A stretch of 64,000 bases of DNA from G965250275 sp965250275 (GTDB taxonomy: Bacteria; Pseudomonadota; Alphaproteobacteria; Rhodobacterales; Rhodobacteraceae), in assembly GCA_965250275.1 (NCBI GenBank), contig OZ252297.1, positions 1,984,001-2,048,000 of the forward strand, in the 5' to 3' direction. Below the pieces are notes generated by a model. The model made no database searches. It saw nothing but the letters and a program-made list of their open reading frames with translations, and was not told the DNA's origin. The first letter of the stretch is position 1, and each line of letters opens with the position of its first letter. Positions 9,046-17,163 of the stretch are shown piece by piece. A program made the position numbers and the translations under genes.

Positions 9046-9408
9046 ATGGAACTCAAAGAAATCGCCGAAACTCTGGTGGCCGGATGCCGCAATGGTCAGG
9101 CCAACGCCAATCTGGAGAAGCTCTATGCGCCGGACGCCGTGTCCGTCGAAGCAGTGGATATGCAAGGGCAGGGGCGCGAGACACCCGGACTGGACGGCAT
9201 TCGCGGCAAACATGAATGGTGGGAAAATGCGATGGAGGTTTCGGGCGGTTCCGTGAGCGACCCGATGATCCATGGGAATGACAGGTTTGCTGTCATTTTC
9301 GAAGTCCAGGGCAAGGAAAAAGAAAGCGGCAAGGCTTTCGATATGAAAGAAGTCGCGGTCTACCACGTCGAGAATGGCAAAATCGTGCGCGAGGAGTTCT
9401 TCTACTAA
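9046..9408 (+). CDS. SnoaL/NTF2-like small protein, putative SOS-regulated
   Basis: A 120-residue protein whose pattern (N-terminal helix, LEKLYAPDAVSVE, GLDGIRGKHEWW, a middle strand FAVIFEVQG, and a final EVAVYHVENGKIVREEFFY-type sheet) matches the SnoaL-like NTF2 fold, used by polyketide cyclases, isomerases and small binding proteins. GGGAGG at 9035-9040 supports the ATG at 9046 rather than the GTG at 9040, which overlaps that site. The SOS box just upstream suggests DNA-damage induction. Its substrate is unknown. It is convergent with the Hint gene, four bases away. Confidence 0.75.
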   Translation: MELKEIAETLVAGCRNGQANANLEKLYAPDAVSVEAVDMQGQGRETPGLDGIRGKHEWWENAMEVSGGSVSDPMIHGNDRFAVIFEVQGKEKESGKAFDMKEVAVYHVENGKIVREEFFY

Positions 9409-9412
9409 GTTC

Positions 9413-10417
9413 TCAGCGCGACGATGCGCGCCGCAGCAGTTCAATGGCGTCAGGGCGATCCAAGAGCGCCTTGTGAACATCGATCCCGTGCGCGGTGCCA
9501 CGCTCATGCTGAGGCAGGATCTCGGAAAGCCTCCGGATCAACTCCTCGGGCAGGGCGGGGCGCGTGCGTGGGTCCACCAGCATGGACTCTGCTGCGATGC
9601 CTTCGGCGTAGATGATGTGGTGACGGTCAAAGAGGATCTGGAAATAGTCCACGAAGCCGCCTTGCTGAACGTAGATGCTGTCGCCGTTGACCAGATGGCG
9701 CGCCTTGACCAACAGGTCTGCGCGGCCGGCCCCGATCTGGTCGACGCGCTGATATACAAACAATCGATGCTCGGGGCTAACCACCAGGTCATAGGCGTTG
9801 TTCATTGTGCCCGCCTTGATCACGATGGGGGCGAGGTCTCCTTCGGCCCGCACAGTGCTCTGACCGATCCAGCGGATGGCTTGAGGGCCGTCATCGCGTG
9901 TGAGAACGCGATCGCCAACCCTGAGGTCTTCGATGGGGCGCTGGCGCCCATCACTCATGGTGATGCGGGTGCCACGAGAGAAGGAGACACAGGCCACCTG
10001 GGCGAATTTCTGTCGCGCGGTTTCACGGTCCGCCCCTACAAGGGTGTATTCCGTCCGCGCTTCGATCGGCGACAATGGAAGAACGTGCACATCGCTGACA
10101 TGGGCGCCCGCGTCTACCTCCACCAGGATCAGCGCCTCGGTACAGCGGCCGTTCGTCGACATAAGCGTCAATGCGCAGTCCAGATGCAGGATGCTGTTTG
10201 GGGTGCCGGCTTCACTGTCCTCGGCCACGGCAAAGCTGCCGTCGTCAAGCGGATGCAGCGACAGTCTCAGCCGCGCCGCATCGGGCGAAAGTTCGTAGAT
10301 GTCATCGAACTCAAGCTCGTCCAGAAAGGACATGGCATCGCCCAGATTGGCCCCGTTGGTGACGCAGAAAGCGTCAGCGGGGTAAACGGGAATGCTCTGG
10401 GCGCGTCGTGTCGTCAC
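9413..10417 (-). CDS. Hint-domain protein
   Basis: Protein with a Hedgehog/intein (Hint_2-like) module of the type common in Rhodobacteraceae. The N-terminal part (SIPVYPADAF, then DDIYELSPDAARL) is family specific. The Hint block starts with SFSRGTRITMSDG, followed by GDRVLTRDDG and a late VSPEHRLFV. The usual nucleophile Cys appears to be Ser. GTG at 10417 gives 334 residues and is preferred to the ATG at 10471, because the extra residues are Arg/Thr/Gln-rich and unlike the family. The function of these single-module proteins is unknown. A second one is at 25702-26295. Confidence 0.75.
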   Translation of the reverse strand: MTTRRAQSIPVYPADAFCVTNGANLGDAMSFLDELEFDDIYELSPDAARLRLSLHPLDDGSFAVAEDSEAGTPNSILHLDCALTLMSTNGRCTEALILVEVDAGAHVSDVHVLPLSPIEARTEYTLVGADRETARQKFAQVACVSFSRGTRITMSDGRQRPIEDLRVGDRVLTRDDGPQAIRWIGQSTVRAEGDLAPIVIKAGTMNNAYDLVVSPEHRLFVYQRVDQIGAGRADLLVKARHLVNGDSIYVQQGGFVDYFQILFDRHHIIYAEGIAAESMLVDPRTRPALPEELIRRLSEILPQHERGTAHGIDVHKALLDRPDAIELLRRASSR

Positions 10418-10584
10418 GGTATCTCTGCAGGTCTGCTTCTGTTTTGTTGTCCGGCGTCGTCCGGTACGCAAGAATTGGCCTCGGATTGTGGCGTATTCTG
10501 GTCAATTCACCGGTGTTTTGCTGGCATTGTTGCCGAACTAGGTGCTAATCGAAGGACTCAATAGGGAAATTCTGGAGACATTGT

Positions 10585-11364
10585 ATGGATTTGGGCATCA
10601 AAGGGAAGCGCGCGCTCGTGTGTGCGTCGTCAAAGGGGCTGGGATTGGGCTGTGCCGAAGCGCTGGCGGAAGCAGGTGTCAATCTTGTGATGAATGCGCG
10701 CGGCTCCGAAGCCTTGGAATCCTCAGCGCAGGCGATCCGTGAGGCCTACGGCGTCGAGGTTGAGACCATCGCGACCGATGTGACCTCACAAGAGGGACAA
10801 AAGGCGGTGATCGCGGCCGCCGGAGATGCCGATATTCTGGTCACCAACGCCGGTGGCCCGCCTCCGGGGATGTGGTCGGACTGGAACCGTGAAGATTTCA
10901 TCAAGGCGCTGGACGCAAACATGCTGACACCGATTGCGCTGATGACCGCGCTCCTGCCAGGCATGATGGATCGGGGCTGGGGTCGTGTGGTCAACATCAC
11001 GAGTCAGTCGGTCCGTGCTCCGATCGGTGTGCTTGGACTGTCGAACTCTGCGCGCACTGGGCTGACCGGCTATGTCGCCGGAACCTCCCGGCAGGTTGCG
11101 GGGAAAGGTGTGAACATCAACAACCTGCTGCCCGGCATTCACGCCACCGACCGCGCGGATTCGCTGGATGCCGCAGTGGTCAAGGCGCAGGGCATCACAC
11201 TTGAAGAGGCGCGCGCGCAACGCGCGGCGACGATTCCGTCGGGCCGGTATGGCACCCGGCAGGAGTTCGGCGCCGCCTGTGCCTTCCTGTGCTCGCAACA
11301 GGCCGCATTCATCGTGGGTCAGAACCTCCTCGCCGATGGCGGCGGCACCAACATCACGATGTAG
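10585..11364 (+). CDS. Short-chain dehydrogenase/reductase, FabG-like
   Basis: NAD(P)H-dependent oxidoreductase of 259 residues. The cofactor motif is atypical: ASSKGLGLGCAEAL replaces the usual TGxxxGIG, and NAGGPPPG stands in place of NNAG. The catalytic tetrad position is also altered: ISQS carries the Ser region, but the expected Tyr-x3-Lys is not clear, since the stretch reads SNSARTGLTGYVAG. This resembles the FabG-like SDR subfamily with GGPPPG. GGAG eight bases before the ATG supports the start. Its stop is directly followed by the ATG of the AlkC-like gene, so they are coupled. Confidence 0.8.
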   Translation: MDLGIKGKRALVCASSKGLGLGCAEALAEAGVNLVMNARGSEALESSAQAIREAYGVEVETIATDVTSQEGQKAVIAAAGDADILVTNAGGPPPGMWSDWNREDFIKALDANMLTPIALMTALLPGMMDRGWGRVVNITSQSVRAPIGVLGLSNSARTGLTGYVAGTSRQVAGKGVNINNLLPGIHATDRADSLDAAVVKAQGITLEEARAQRAATIPSGRYGTRQEFGAACAFLCSQQAAFIVGQNLLADGGGTNITM

Positions 11365-12486
11365 ATGGCAGAGCGGTTTTCACTCAAGGATCACCTGTTC
11401 AACCCGCAGACCGTGGGCCAGCTTGCGGATGAGTTCCAAGCTGGCCTGCCCGGGTTCGACGGCGCGCGTTTTGCCGATGAAGCCTTGTCTGGCTTTCGGG
11501 AGAGGGAGCTGCTTGCGCGCCTCGACTGGATGGCAGATTGCCTGGAACCCCAGCTTGCTTCGGATTTTCCCGCGATGGCGGACCAGTTGGAAGCGGCGAT
11601 GCCAGCGCGGTTGGATCCAGCACTTAAAGATGACGACTTTGGTCAGTTCATCCATGCGCTGCCCGGGATCCTTGCGGTCCGCCACGGGCTGAAAGAAGCG
11701 CAACGCGACCGGGCTTTGGACCTGCTGCATGCCGCAACTCAGCGGTTCTCGATGGAGTTCTACATTCGTCCGTTCCTGAACCGGTGGCCGGATGAGACGC
11801 TTGCACGTCTTTCTGACTGGGCCGAGGATGACAATTACCATGTGCGCAGGCTTGTGAGCGAAGGAACCCGACCCAAACTGCCCTGGGCCAAGGCGGTTAC
11901 GCTCTCCCCGGATCAAACCCTGCCGCTTTTGGATCGCTTGCATGCAGACACGACCCGGTATGTCACCCGTTCGGTGGCCAACCATCTCAATGATCTGACC
12001 AAATCGCATCCTGACCTTGCCATGGACCAGTTGGAGGCGTGGTCAGCGCGGGGGAATCAGCAGGCCAAGGAACTGGACTGGATGACCCGCCACGCATTGC
12101 GTACGCGGGTGAAGGCCGGGCATCCCCGTGCCATGAAAATGCTGGGCTTTGACCCGGATGCACCCGTTTCTGTCAACCGGTTCGAGGTGCCTGAAAAGGT
12201 GCGGATCGGTGAAACGCTGACCCTAGTGATTGAATTGCAGGCGGCGAAGCCCACGCCCGTCATTGTTGACTACATTCTGTGGCGCAGAACGGCCGCAGGC
12301 GGTGAAACCTCCAAGGTGTTCAAGCTGAAACAGGCAAAGGTTGGACCCGACGCGCCGCTTCTGCTGGAGAAGCGCCACAAGTTGAAGGGAGATGCGACCA
12401 CCTTTAAGCTGTATCCCGGTGCACATCGCGTTGAACTACAGATCAACGGCCGCGTCACCGAAAGTCGCGGTTTCGAGCTTCTCTGA
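11365..12486 (+). CDS. AlkC-like DNA alkylation repair glycosylase
   Basis: Predicted DNA glycosylase that removes cationic N-alkylpurines. Residues 1-265 are helical repeats of the HEAT/ALK type: RFADEALSGF, WMADCLEPQL, DDNYHVRRLVSEGTRPKLPW and TRYVTRSVANHLNDL. The highly conserved RRLxSEGxRPRLPW-type block is what links it to AlkC/AlkD. The C-terminal 100 residues (from about VSVNRFEVPEKV) form a beta-rich segment that fits the Ig-like domain known in AlkC but absent from AlkD. The ATG starts immediately after the SDR stop with no spacer. No SOS or Ada-like box was found upstream of the pair. Confidence 0.82.
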   Translation: MAERFSLKDHLFNPQTVGQLADEFQAGLPGFDGARFADEALSGFRERELLARLDWMADCLEPQLASDFPAMADQLEAAMPARLDPALKDDDFGQFIHALPGILAVRHGLKEAQRDRALDLLHAATQRFSMEFYIRPFLNRWPDETLARLSDWAEDDNYHVRRLVSEGTRPKLPWAKAVTLSPDQTLPLLDRLHADTTRYVTRSVANHLNDLTKSHPDLAMDQLEAWSARGNQQAKELDWMTRHALRTRVKAGHPRAMKMLGFDPDAPVSVNRFEVPEKVRIGETLTLVIELQAAKPTPVIVDYILWRRTAAGGETSKVFKLKQAKVGPDAPLLLEKRHKLKGDATTFKLYPGAHRVELQINGRVTESRGFELL

Positions 12487-12592
12487 CGCGCCAACCATGT
12501 TTCGCGGGAGACGTGGCGGGCGCGCATCGCGGGCTGCGTCACCGCTTTGCCTTGCGTCGCCGGAACGCGGTTGATATCTGCTCAAAAGCCCG

Positions 12593-13726
12593 ATGGTTTT
12601 AATCGGAAAAGCAAGCCAGGCCGACCCCACCGTGCAACCCGCGTCCCAACCTGACTCTCTGCCCAGACTGGAAATCCGCAACCTCGTGCGCCGCTTTGAT
12701 GGACGTGCGGTGGTGAACGATGTGTCGCTGAAGATCTTGCCCGGCGAAGTGACATGCCTTTTGGGACCGTCCGGTTGCGGCAAGTCGACCACGCTGCGGA
12801 TGATCGCTGGTGTTGAAATGCAGGACAGCGGTGAGATCTACGTCGATGGCGCATTGATCTGCGATACGGTGCACCGCGTGCCACCTGAACGGCGCGAGAT
12901 CGGGCTGATGTTTCAGGACTTCGCGCTCTTCCCTCATTTAAGCGTGGCAGACAACGTCGCGTTTGGCATCAAGGGGTCCAAAGACGCCAGGCGGGCGAGG
13001 GTCGTTGAGTTGTTGGAGCGTGTCGACCTGATGCGTTTCATAGATGGATACCCACATCAGCTTTCGGGCGGAGAGCAACAGCGCGTCGCACTGGCCCGCG
13101 CCTTGGCGCCGAGGCCGCGGATCATGCTGATGGACGAGCCGTTCTCTGGTCTCGACAATCGCCTGCGCGATGGCATTCGGGATCAGACCCTCGATCTGCT
13201 CAAGGCGGAAGATACCGCGGTTTTGCTGGTAACGCATGAACCGGACGAAGCGATGCGCATGGCCGATGAAATCGCGTTGATGCGCGACGGCCGGATTGTG
13301 CAGCAGGGCGCGCCCTACAATGTCTACACCCGGCCCGTTGATCGCGCAGCCGTTGCCTTTTTTTCTGACACCAACGTGCTCAAAGCGCGGGTTGAAGGGG
13401 CTCTGGCAGAGACCCCGTTCGGACAGTTTCTTGCACCTGGGCTGGCAGATGGGACCGATGTGGATATCGTGTTTCGACCTCAGCATCTGCGTATTGACTT
13501 CGATCGCAATGGATCGGGGCCTCTGCCGACGCTCAGCGATGGCAAATCCGCGCGTGGCGTTGTTGAGCGGGCGCGGTTTATGGGTCATGAAAGCCTGATC
13601 GAATTTCGAATGGATCACGACCAGTCGATCCTGCGGGCAACGGTTCCGAACGTGTTCCTGCCGGCACAAGGTCGTGCCATGTGGCTGACGATCCGCCGGG
13701 ACCGCTGTTTCATTTTCCCGGCCTGA
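12593..13726 (+). CDS. ABC transporter ATPase, FbpC/PotA type, without partners
   Basis: ATP-binding subunit of an importer of the iron(III)/spermidine/sulfate class. Walker A GPSGCGKST has K64, the signature is LSGGEQQR, and Walker B reads IMLMDEPFSGLD. After residue 260 there is a TOBE-like beta domain (VDIVFRPQHLRID and a final MWLTIRRDRCFIF). Overall length is 377. FbpC proteins usually sit with fbpA and fbpB, but here no permease or binding protein is adjacent: the neighbours are AlkC-like and a convergent WYL regulator. It must work with components encoded elsewhere. Confidence 0.85.
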   Translation: MVLIGKASQADPTVQPASQPDSLPRLEIRNLVRRFDGRAVVNDVSLKILPGEVTCLLGPSGCGKSTTLRMIAGVEMQDSGEIYVDGALICDTVHRVPPERREIGLMFQDFALFPHLSVADNVAFGIKGSKDARRARVVELLERVDLMRFIDGYPHQLSGGEQQRVALARALAPRPRIMLMDEPFSGLDNRLRDGIRDQTLDLLKAEDTAVLLVTHEPDEAMRMADEIALMRDGRIVQQGAPYNVYTRPVDRAAVAFFSDTNVLKARVEGALAETPFGQFLAPGLADGTDVDIVFRPQHLRIDFDRNGSGPLPTLSDGKSARGVVERARFMGHESLIEFRMDHDQSILRATVPNVFLPAQGRAMWLTIRRDRCFIFPA

Positions 13727-13749
13727 TCCAAGGCGGTTACTGCCTCGGG

Positions 13750-14427
13750 TCAGGGTGCGGCGCGGTTCAAGAAGTCCTCAAGCCGCTTGCCGGGTTCATC
13801 CACGAACAGGGCGGGCAGGGCGCGCGCCTGTTCGATCAGATCAACCCGAAACACTTCAAATTCGCCGATGGTTTCGCACCATGCCGTCAGGGTCCATACG
13901 CGTCCCCAATATTCCAGTTGCAAGGGTCGAATCGTGCGTTCAACCTGCGTCCCGTCGGCGTTGCGATAGCGGATGAGAAGTTTCTGCCGGGTCCGGATGG
14001 CTGCACGCAAGGTGGGCATGTGGCCGAACCCGCGCGCCGTATCGGCGAACGGGTACACCGCGAACTGCCATGTGTCGCCCTCGGGCACGGCCCGCGTCGG
14101 CAAAACGGCATCGACCTTGTCCGCCAGACTCAATGCAGCGGATTTTAAATCTGCATCCGCGGACTCTGCGACAATAGCGATGCCCAGATTCAATGCTTCC
14201 AGTTCATCGCGGGTCAGGGTCATCGGCGGTATCGAGACAAGATCGACCGCGCGGTATCCCACGCCCCGCTCTCCCTGGACGGGGATGCCTGAGGCGATGA
14301 GCGTGTCCATATCCCGGTAGATCGTACGCACGGAGACGCCGAGGGATTGGGCAATGTCCTGCGCGCGGTGGAGTTTGCCGTCCCGCAGATGCCCGATGAT
14401 ATCCAAGAGCCGATCCGCCCGGGGCAT
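13750..14427 (-). CDS. YafY-type transcriptional regulator, HTH and WYL domains
   Basis: DNA-binding regulator of 225 residues. The N-terminal 55 residues form a DeoR/HTH_11 helix-turn-helix (LDIIGHLRDGKLHRAQDIAQ then VSVRTIYRDMDTLIASG). The C-terminal half is a WYL ligand-sensing domain (LLIRYRNADGTQ, TIRPLQLEYWGRVWTLTAWC). These proteins usually repress or activate an adjacent gene in response to a nucleotide or small ligand. The divergent neighbour is tatA, 270 bases away, with a perfect palindrome between them. It converges with the FbpC-like gene 23 bases away. Confidence 0.88.
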   Translation of the reverse strand: MPRADRLLDIIGHLRDGKLHRAQDIAQSLGVSVRTIYRDMDTLIASGIPVQGERGVGYRAVDLVSIPPMTLTRDELEALNLGIAIVAESADADLKSAALSLADKVDAVLPTRAVPEGDTWQFAVYPFADTARGFGHMPTLRAAIRTRQKLLIRYRNADGTQVERTIRPLQLEYWGRVWTLTAWCETIGEFEVFRVDLIEQARALPALFVDEPGKRLEDFLNRAAP

Positions 14428-14528
14428 GTCAGTCCTTTCTCAGAGTCTTATCGTCCCGCGAGTACGTCTCACTGCTGACTTGGTAACATCAGGTCGCACT
14501 TGGATTGGCAGTTCGAGCACAGCACACC

Positions 14529-14550
14529 AACTGACATAGAATTGTCAGTT
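14529..14550. promoter_or_regulatory. Palindromic candidate operator between WYL regulator and tatA
   Basis: AACTGACA at 14529-14536 and TGTCAGTT at 14543-14550 are perfect inverted repeats with a 6-base AT-rich centre. The 22-base span is the size of a dimeric helix-turn-helix operator. It lies 101 bases upstream of the WYL gene and 147 bases upstream of tatA. Autoregulation of the WYL gene is the simplest reading. Confidence 0.5.
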
Positions 14551-14697
14551 GCCGTTGGCAAACCCAAATTTCGCGTGATCTGACCCGGTTTTGAGCGAGA
14601 AATGCCGGGCCTTGATCTTCCGTATGGGCCGGACTCTGGCCTAAAACGCCCCCGACCCGCGCGGATTCCGCGCGCCCGAAGACATGAGGAGACGGAC

Positions 14698-14931
14698 ATG
14701 TTGAACAATATCGGCCTTCCCGGCCTTCTGCTCATCGCTGTGGTGGTGCTGGTTCTGTTTGGACGCGGCAAGATCAGTTCGCTGATGGGCGAGGTGGGCA
14801 AAGGCATCACCTCTTTCAAGAAAGGCGTGAACGAAGGCGCAAAAGAGCTCGAAGAGGAAGACGCGCTCGAACAGGCCAAGGACATCACTCCCGAGGCAAC
14901 CACGGCTCCGACCGACAAGGACAAGGCGTAA
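14698..14931 (+). CDS. tatA: Twin-arginine translocase subunit TatA
   Basis: Small pore-forming subunit of the Sec-independent export system for folded proteins. The 77-residue product has an N-terminal membrane helix (LLLIAVVVLVLFGRGKI) followed by the FGRGK hinge and an amphipathic helix, then an acidic tail. AGGAGA before the ATG at 14698 fixes the start. An in-frame ATG at 14602 would add an Arg/Pro-rich, non-family extension. It leads the tatABC operon, six bases ahead of tatB. The periplasmic molybdo- or cofactor enzymes of this organism would be its clients. Confidence 0.95.
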   Translation: MLNNIGLPGLLLIAVVVLVLFGRGKISSLMGEVGKGITSFKKGVNEGAKELEEEDALEQAKDITPEATTAPTDKDKA

Positions 14932-14937
14932 GCGTTC

Positions 14938-15399
14938 ATGTTCGATCTGGGCTGGACCGAGCTTCTGGTCATTGGGATCGTGGCCCTCATTGTCGTGGGG
15001 CCAAAGGATCTTCCCGTTCTGTTTCGCAATGTCGGCCGCTGGGTGGGCAAGATGCGGGGCATGGCCCGGGAATTCAGCCGCGCCATGAACGATGCGGCCG
15101 ACGAAAGCGGTGTGCGCGACGTGGCAAAGGGGCTCAAGGCGGCCACCAATCCTATCGGCGCGGCCATGGACGGCGTGAAGGACGTGGCCAAGGATGTGAC
15201 GTCAAGCTTGGATCCCACCAAGTTTGATCCGGACTCCGAAACCGGCAAGTTTGCGGCAGAGCGGGCCGAAAAAGCCAAGAAAATTCAAGCGTCAACGGCG
15301 CGGGCGGCTGCCGAGCGCAAGGCCCGCGAGGCCGCGGAGGCGCTGGCCAAGGCTGAGGAATACGAAGCCGAGTTGAAGGCTTCTGAGGAGTCCAAATGA
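14938..15399 (+). CDS. tatB: Twin-arginine translocase subunit TatB
   Basis: Receptor-complex partner of TatC. The 153-residue product starts MFDLGWTELLVIGIVALIV, the TatB-type membrane helix with its conserved Glu, followed by GPKDLPVLFRNVGRWVGK. The C-terminal half is a long Ala/Glu/Lys-rich helix that is likely coiled coil. Its stop overlaps the tatC start as ATGA. Confidence 0.95.
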   Translation: MFDLGWTELLVIGIVALIVVGPKDLPVLFRNVGRWVGKMRGMAREFSRAMNDAADESGVRDVAKGLKAATNPIGAAMDGVKDVAKDVTSSLDPTKFDPDSETGKFAAERAEKAKKIQASTARAAAERKAREAAEALAKAEEYEAELKASEESK

Positions 15400-16298
15400 C
15401 TCAGACCGACGAGATTGAAGACAGCGCCGCGCCGCTGATTGAACATCTGACGGAGCTGCGCAACCGGCTGATTCATTGCGTCGTCGGTTTTCTGATTGGC
15501 ATGGTGATCTGTTTCACCGTCGCCACGCCCATCTTCAATTTCCTCACAGCCCCTTTGTGCCAGGTTCTGGCAGAACGTGGTCAGGACTGCGATCTGATCT
15601 TCATCTCACCGCAGGAGGGGTTCTTTGTCGCCATCAAGGTCTCGCTTCTGGGCGGCTTTATTCTCGCCTTCCCTTATATTGCCTTTCAGATGTGGCGGTT
15701 CGTGGCGCCGGGCCTCTATAAATCTGAAAAGGGCGCATTCCTTCCGTTTCTGATCGCATCCCCGTTTATGTTCTTCGCCGGGGCGTCGTTCGCGTTTTAT
15801 GTGGTGACGCCGCTGGCTTATGATTTCTTCTTGGGCTTTCAGCAGTTTGGCGGTGATGGCGAGGCATTGGCCGAGGGGCAGGCCGCGCCGCTCAGCGTCG
15901 TGTTTCAGGGCTCCGCGCAGGAATACCTGAACCTGACGATAAAGTTCATCGTGGCGTTTGGTCTCTGTTTTCAGTTGCCGGTGCTGCTGACCCTGATGGG
16001 CAAGGCCGGGCTGGTCAGTGCCGTGGGCCTTGGCAGCGTGCGAAAATACGCAATGGTTGCGATCCTTGTGCTGGCTGCGTTGGTCACGCCGCCGGACGTG
16101 ATCACTCAGATCATCCTGTTTACGGTCGTCTATGGGCTTTACGAGGTGTCCATCCTGTTGGTCCGCCGCGTCGAAAAGAAGCGCGAGGCGCATTTGAGGG
16201 CCGAAGGGTTGTGGTTTGAGGACGACGAAGACGAGTCCGATGATGCTGATCTGGCCGACGCCATGCAGGAGGCTTACGAGCGGGACGACCAGAAGTGA
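15396..16298 (+). CDS. tatC: Twin-arginine translocase subunit TatC
   Basis: Polytopic receptor for twin-arginine signal peptides, 300 residues with six predicted membrane helices. The family N-terminus PLIEHLTELRNRLI and the conserved QEGFFVAIKVSLLGGFILAF-type loop are seen. The C-terminal tail is strongly acidic (DDEDESDDADLAD) and cytoplasmic. It overlaps tatB by four bases and the following DUF815 gene by four bases (GTGA), so the four genes form one transcript. Confidence 0.96.
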   Translation: MTQTDEIEDSAAPLIEHLTELRNRLIHCVVGFLIGMVICFTVATPIFNFLTAPLCQVLAERGQDCDLIFISPQEGFFVAIKVSLLGGFILAFPYIAFQMWRFVAPGLYKSEKGAFLPFLIASPFMFFAGASFAFYVVTPLAYDFFLGFQQFGGDGEALAEGQAAPLSVVFQGSAQEYLNLTIKFIVAFGLCFQLPVLLTLMGKAGLVSAVGLGSVRKYAMVAILVLAALVTPPDVITQIILFTVVYGLYEVSILLVRRVEKKREAHLRAEGLWFEDDEDESDDADLADAMQEAYERDDQK

Positions 16299-17134
16299 CA
16301 GACGAACAACTGACCCGTATCGCCGCAGCGCTGGAGCGGATGTCGCCTGCGCCATTGGAAACCCCCGACCTGTCGTCAGCCAGCGCTTTCGTATGGCATG
16401 TCGAGCCTGACCGGCTTGAGCCGGTAGCAGACGTGAACCGCATCGATCTGCCGCTTCTGGTCGGAATCGACCGGTCTCGCGACACGCTGCTCGACAACAC
16501 CCGGCGTTTCGCCGCCGGATATGCCGCAAACAACGCACTTCTCTGGGGTGCGCGCGGTATGGGAAAATCCAGCCTTGTCAAAGCTGTGCATGGGAGTGTT
16601 GAAGCAGAGCATCCGCAGCTGAAATTGATAGAATTGCAGCGAGAGGATCTGCCTTCGGTCGGGCGCCTTCTGGGGCATTTGCGGGCGGCGGAGCATCGAT
16701 TCATCTTGTTTTGCGATGACCTGTCCTTCTCGCATGACGATCAGCACTACAAGTCCCTCAAGGCTGTGTTGGACGGCGGCATAGAGGGACGCCCGGACAA
16801 CGTGGTGTTCTATGCGACCTCAAATCGGCGCCATCTGATGCCGCGCGATATGATCGAGAACGAACGATCCAGTGCCATCAGCCCCTCCGAAGCGGTGGAG
16901 GAAAAGGTGTCGCTCAGCGACCGATTTGGCCTCTGGTTGGGATTCCACCCCTGTAGCCAGGACGAATACCTGGCTATGATCGACGGGTATTGCGCGGCAT
17001 ATGCGCTTTCGCTGGATGCTGATGCCCTACGTGCAGAAGCCATCGAATGGCAGACCACGCGCGGGGCGCGGTCCGGACGGGTCGCCTGGCAATTCTTTAC
17101 GGATTTGGCCGGTCGGCACGGGGTTCGGCTTTAG
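16295..17134 (+). CDS. DUF815-family AAA-type ATPase
   Basis: P-loop ATPase of 279 residues. Walker A is GARGMGKSS and Walker B is FILFCDDLSF. LVGIDRSRDTLLDNT before the P-loop and FYATSNRRHLMPRDM (a sensor-1 type Asn) are family hallmarks. The GTG start overlaps the tatC stop. The family is widespread beside tat genes in Rhodobacterales but has no established function. A role in cofactor loading or quality control of exported proteins is only inference. Confidence 0.85.
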   Translation: MTDEQLTRIAAALERMSPAPLETPDLSSASAFVWHVEPDRLEPVADVNRIDLPLLVGIDRSRDTLLDNTRRFAAGYAANNALLWGARGMGKSSLVKAVHGSVEAEHPQLKLIELQREDLPSVGRLLGHLRAAEHRFILFCDDLSFSHDDQHYKSLKAVLDGGIEGRPDNVVFYATSNRRHLMPRDMIENERSSAISPSEAVEEKVSLSDRFGLWLGFHPCSQDEYLAMIDGYCAAYALSLDADALRAEAIEWQTTRGARSGRVAWQFFTDLAGRHGVRL

Positions 17135-17163
17135 CGGGCTGCATACCTGTCTGCCGCTGGAGA

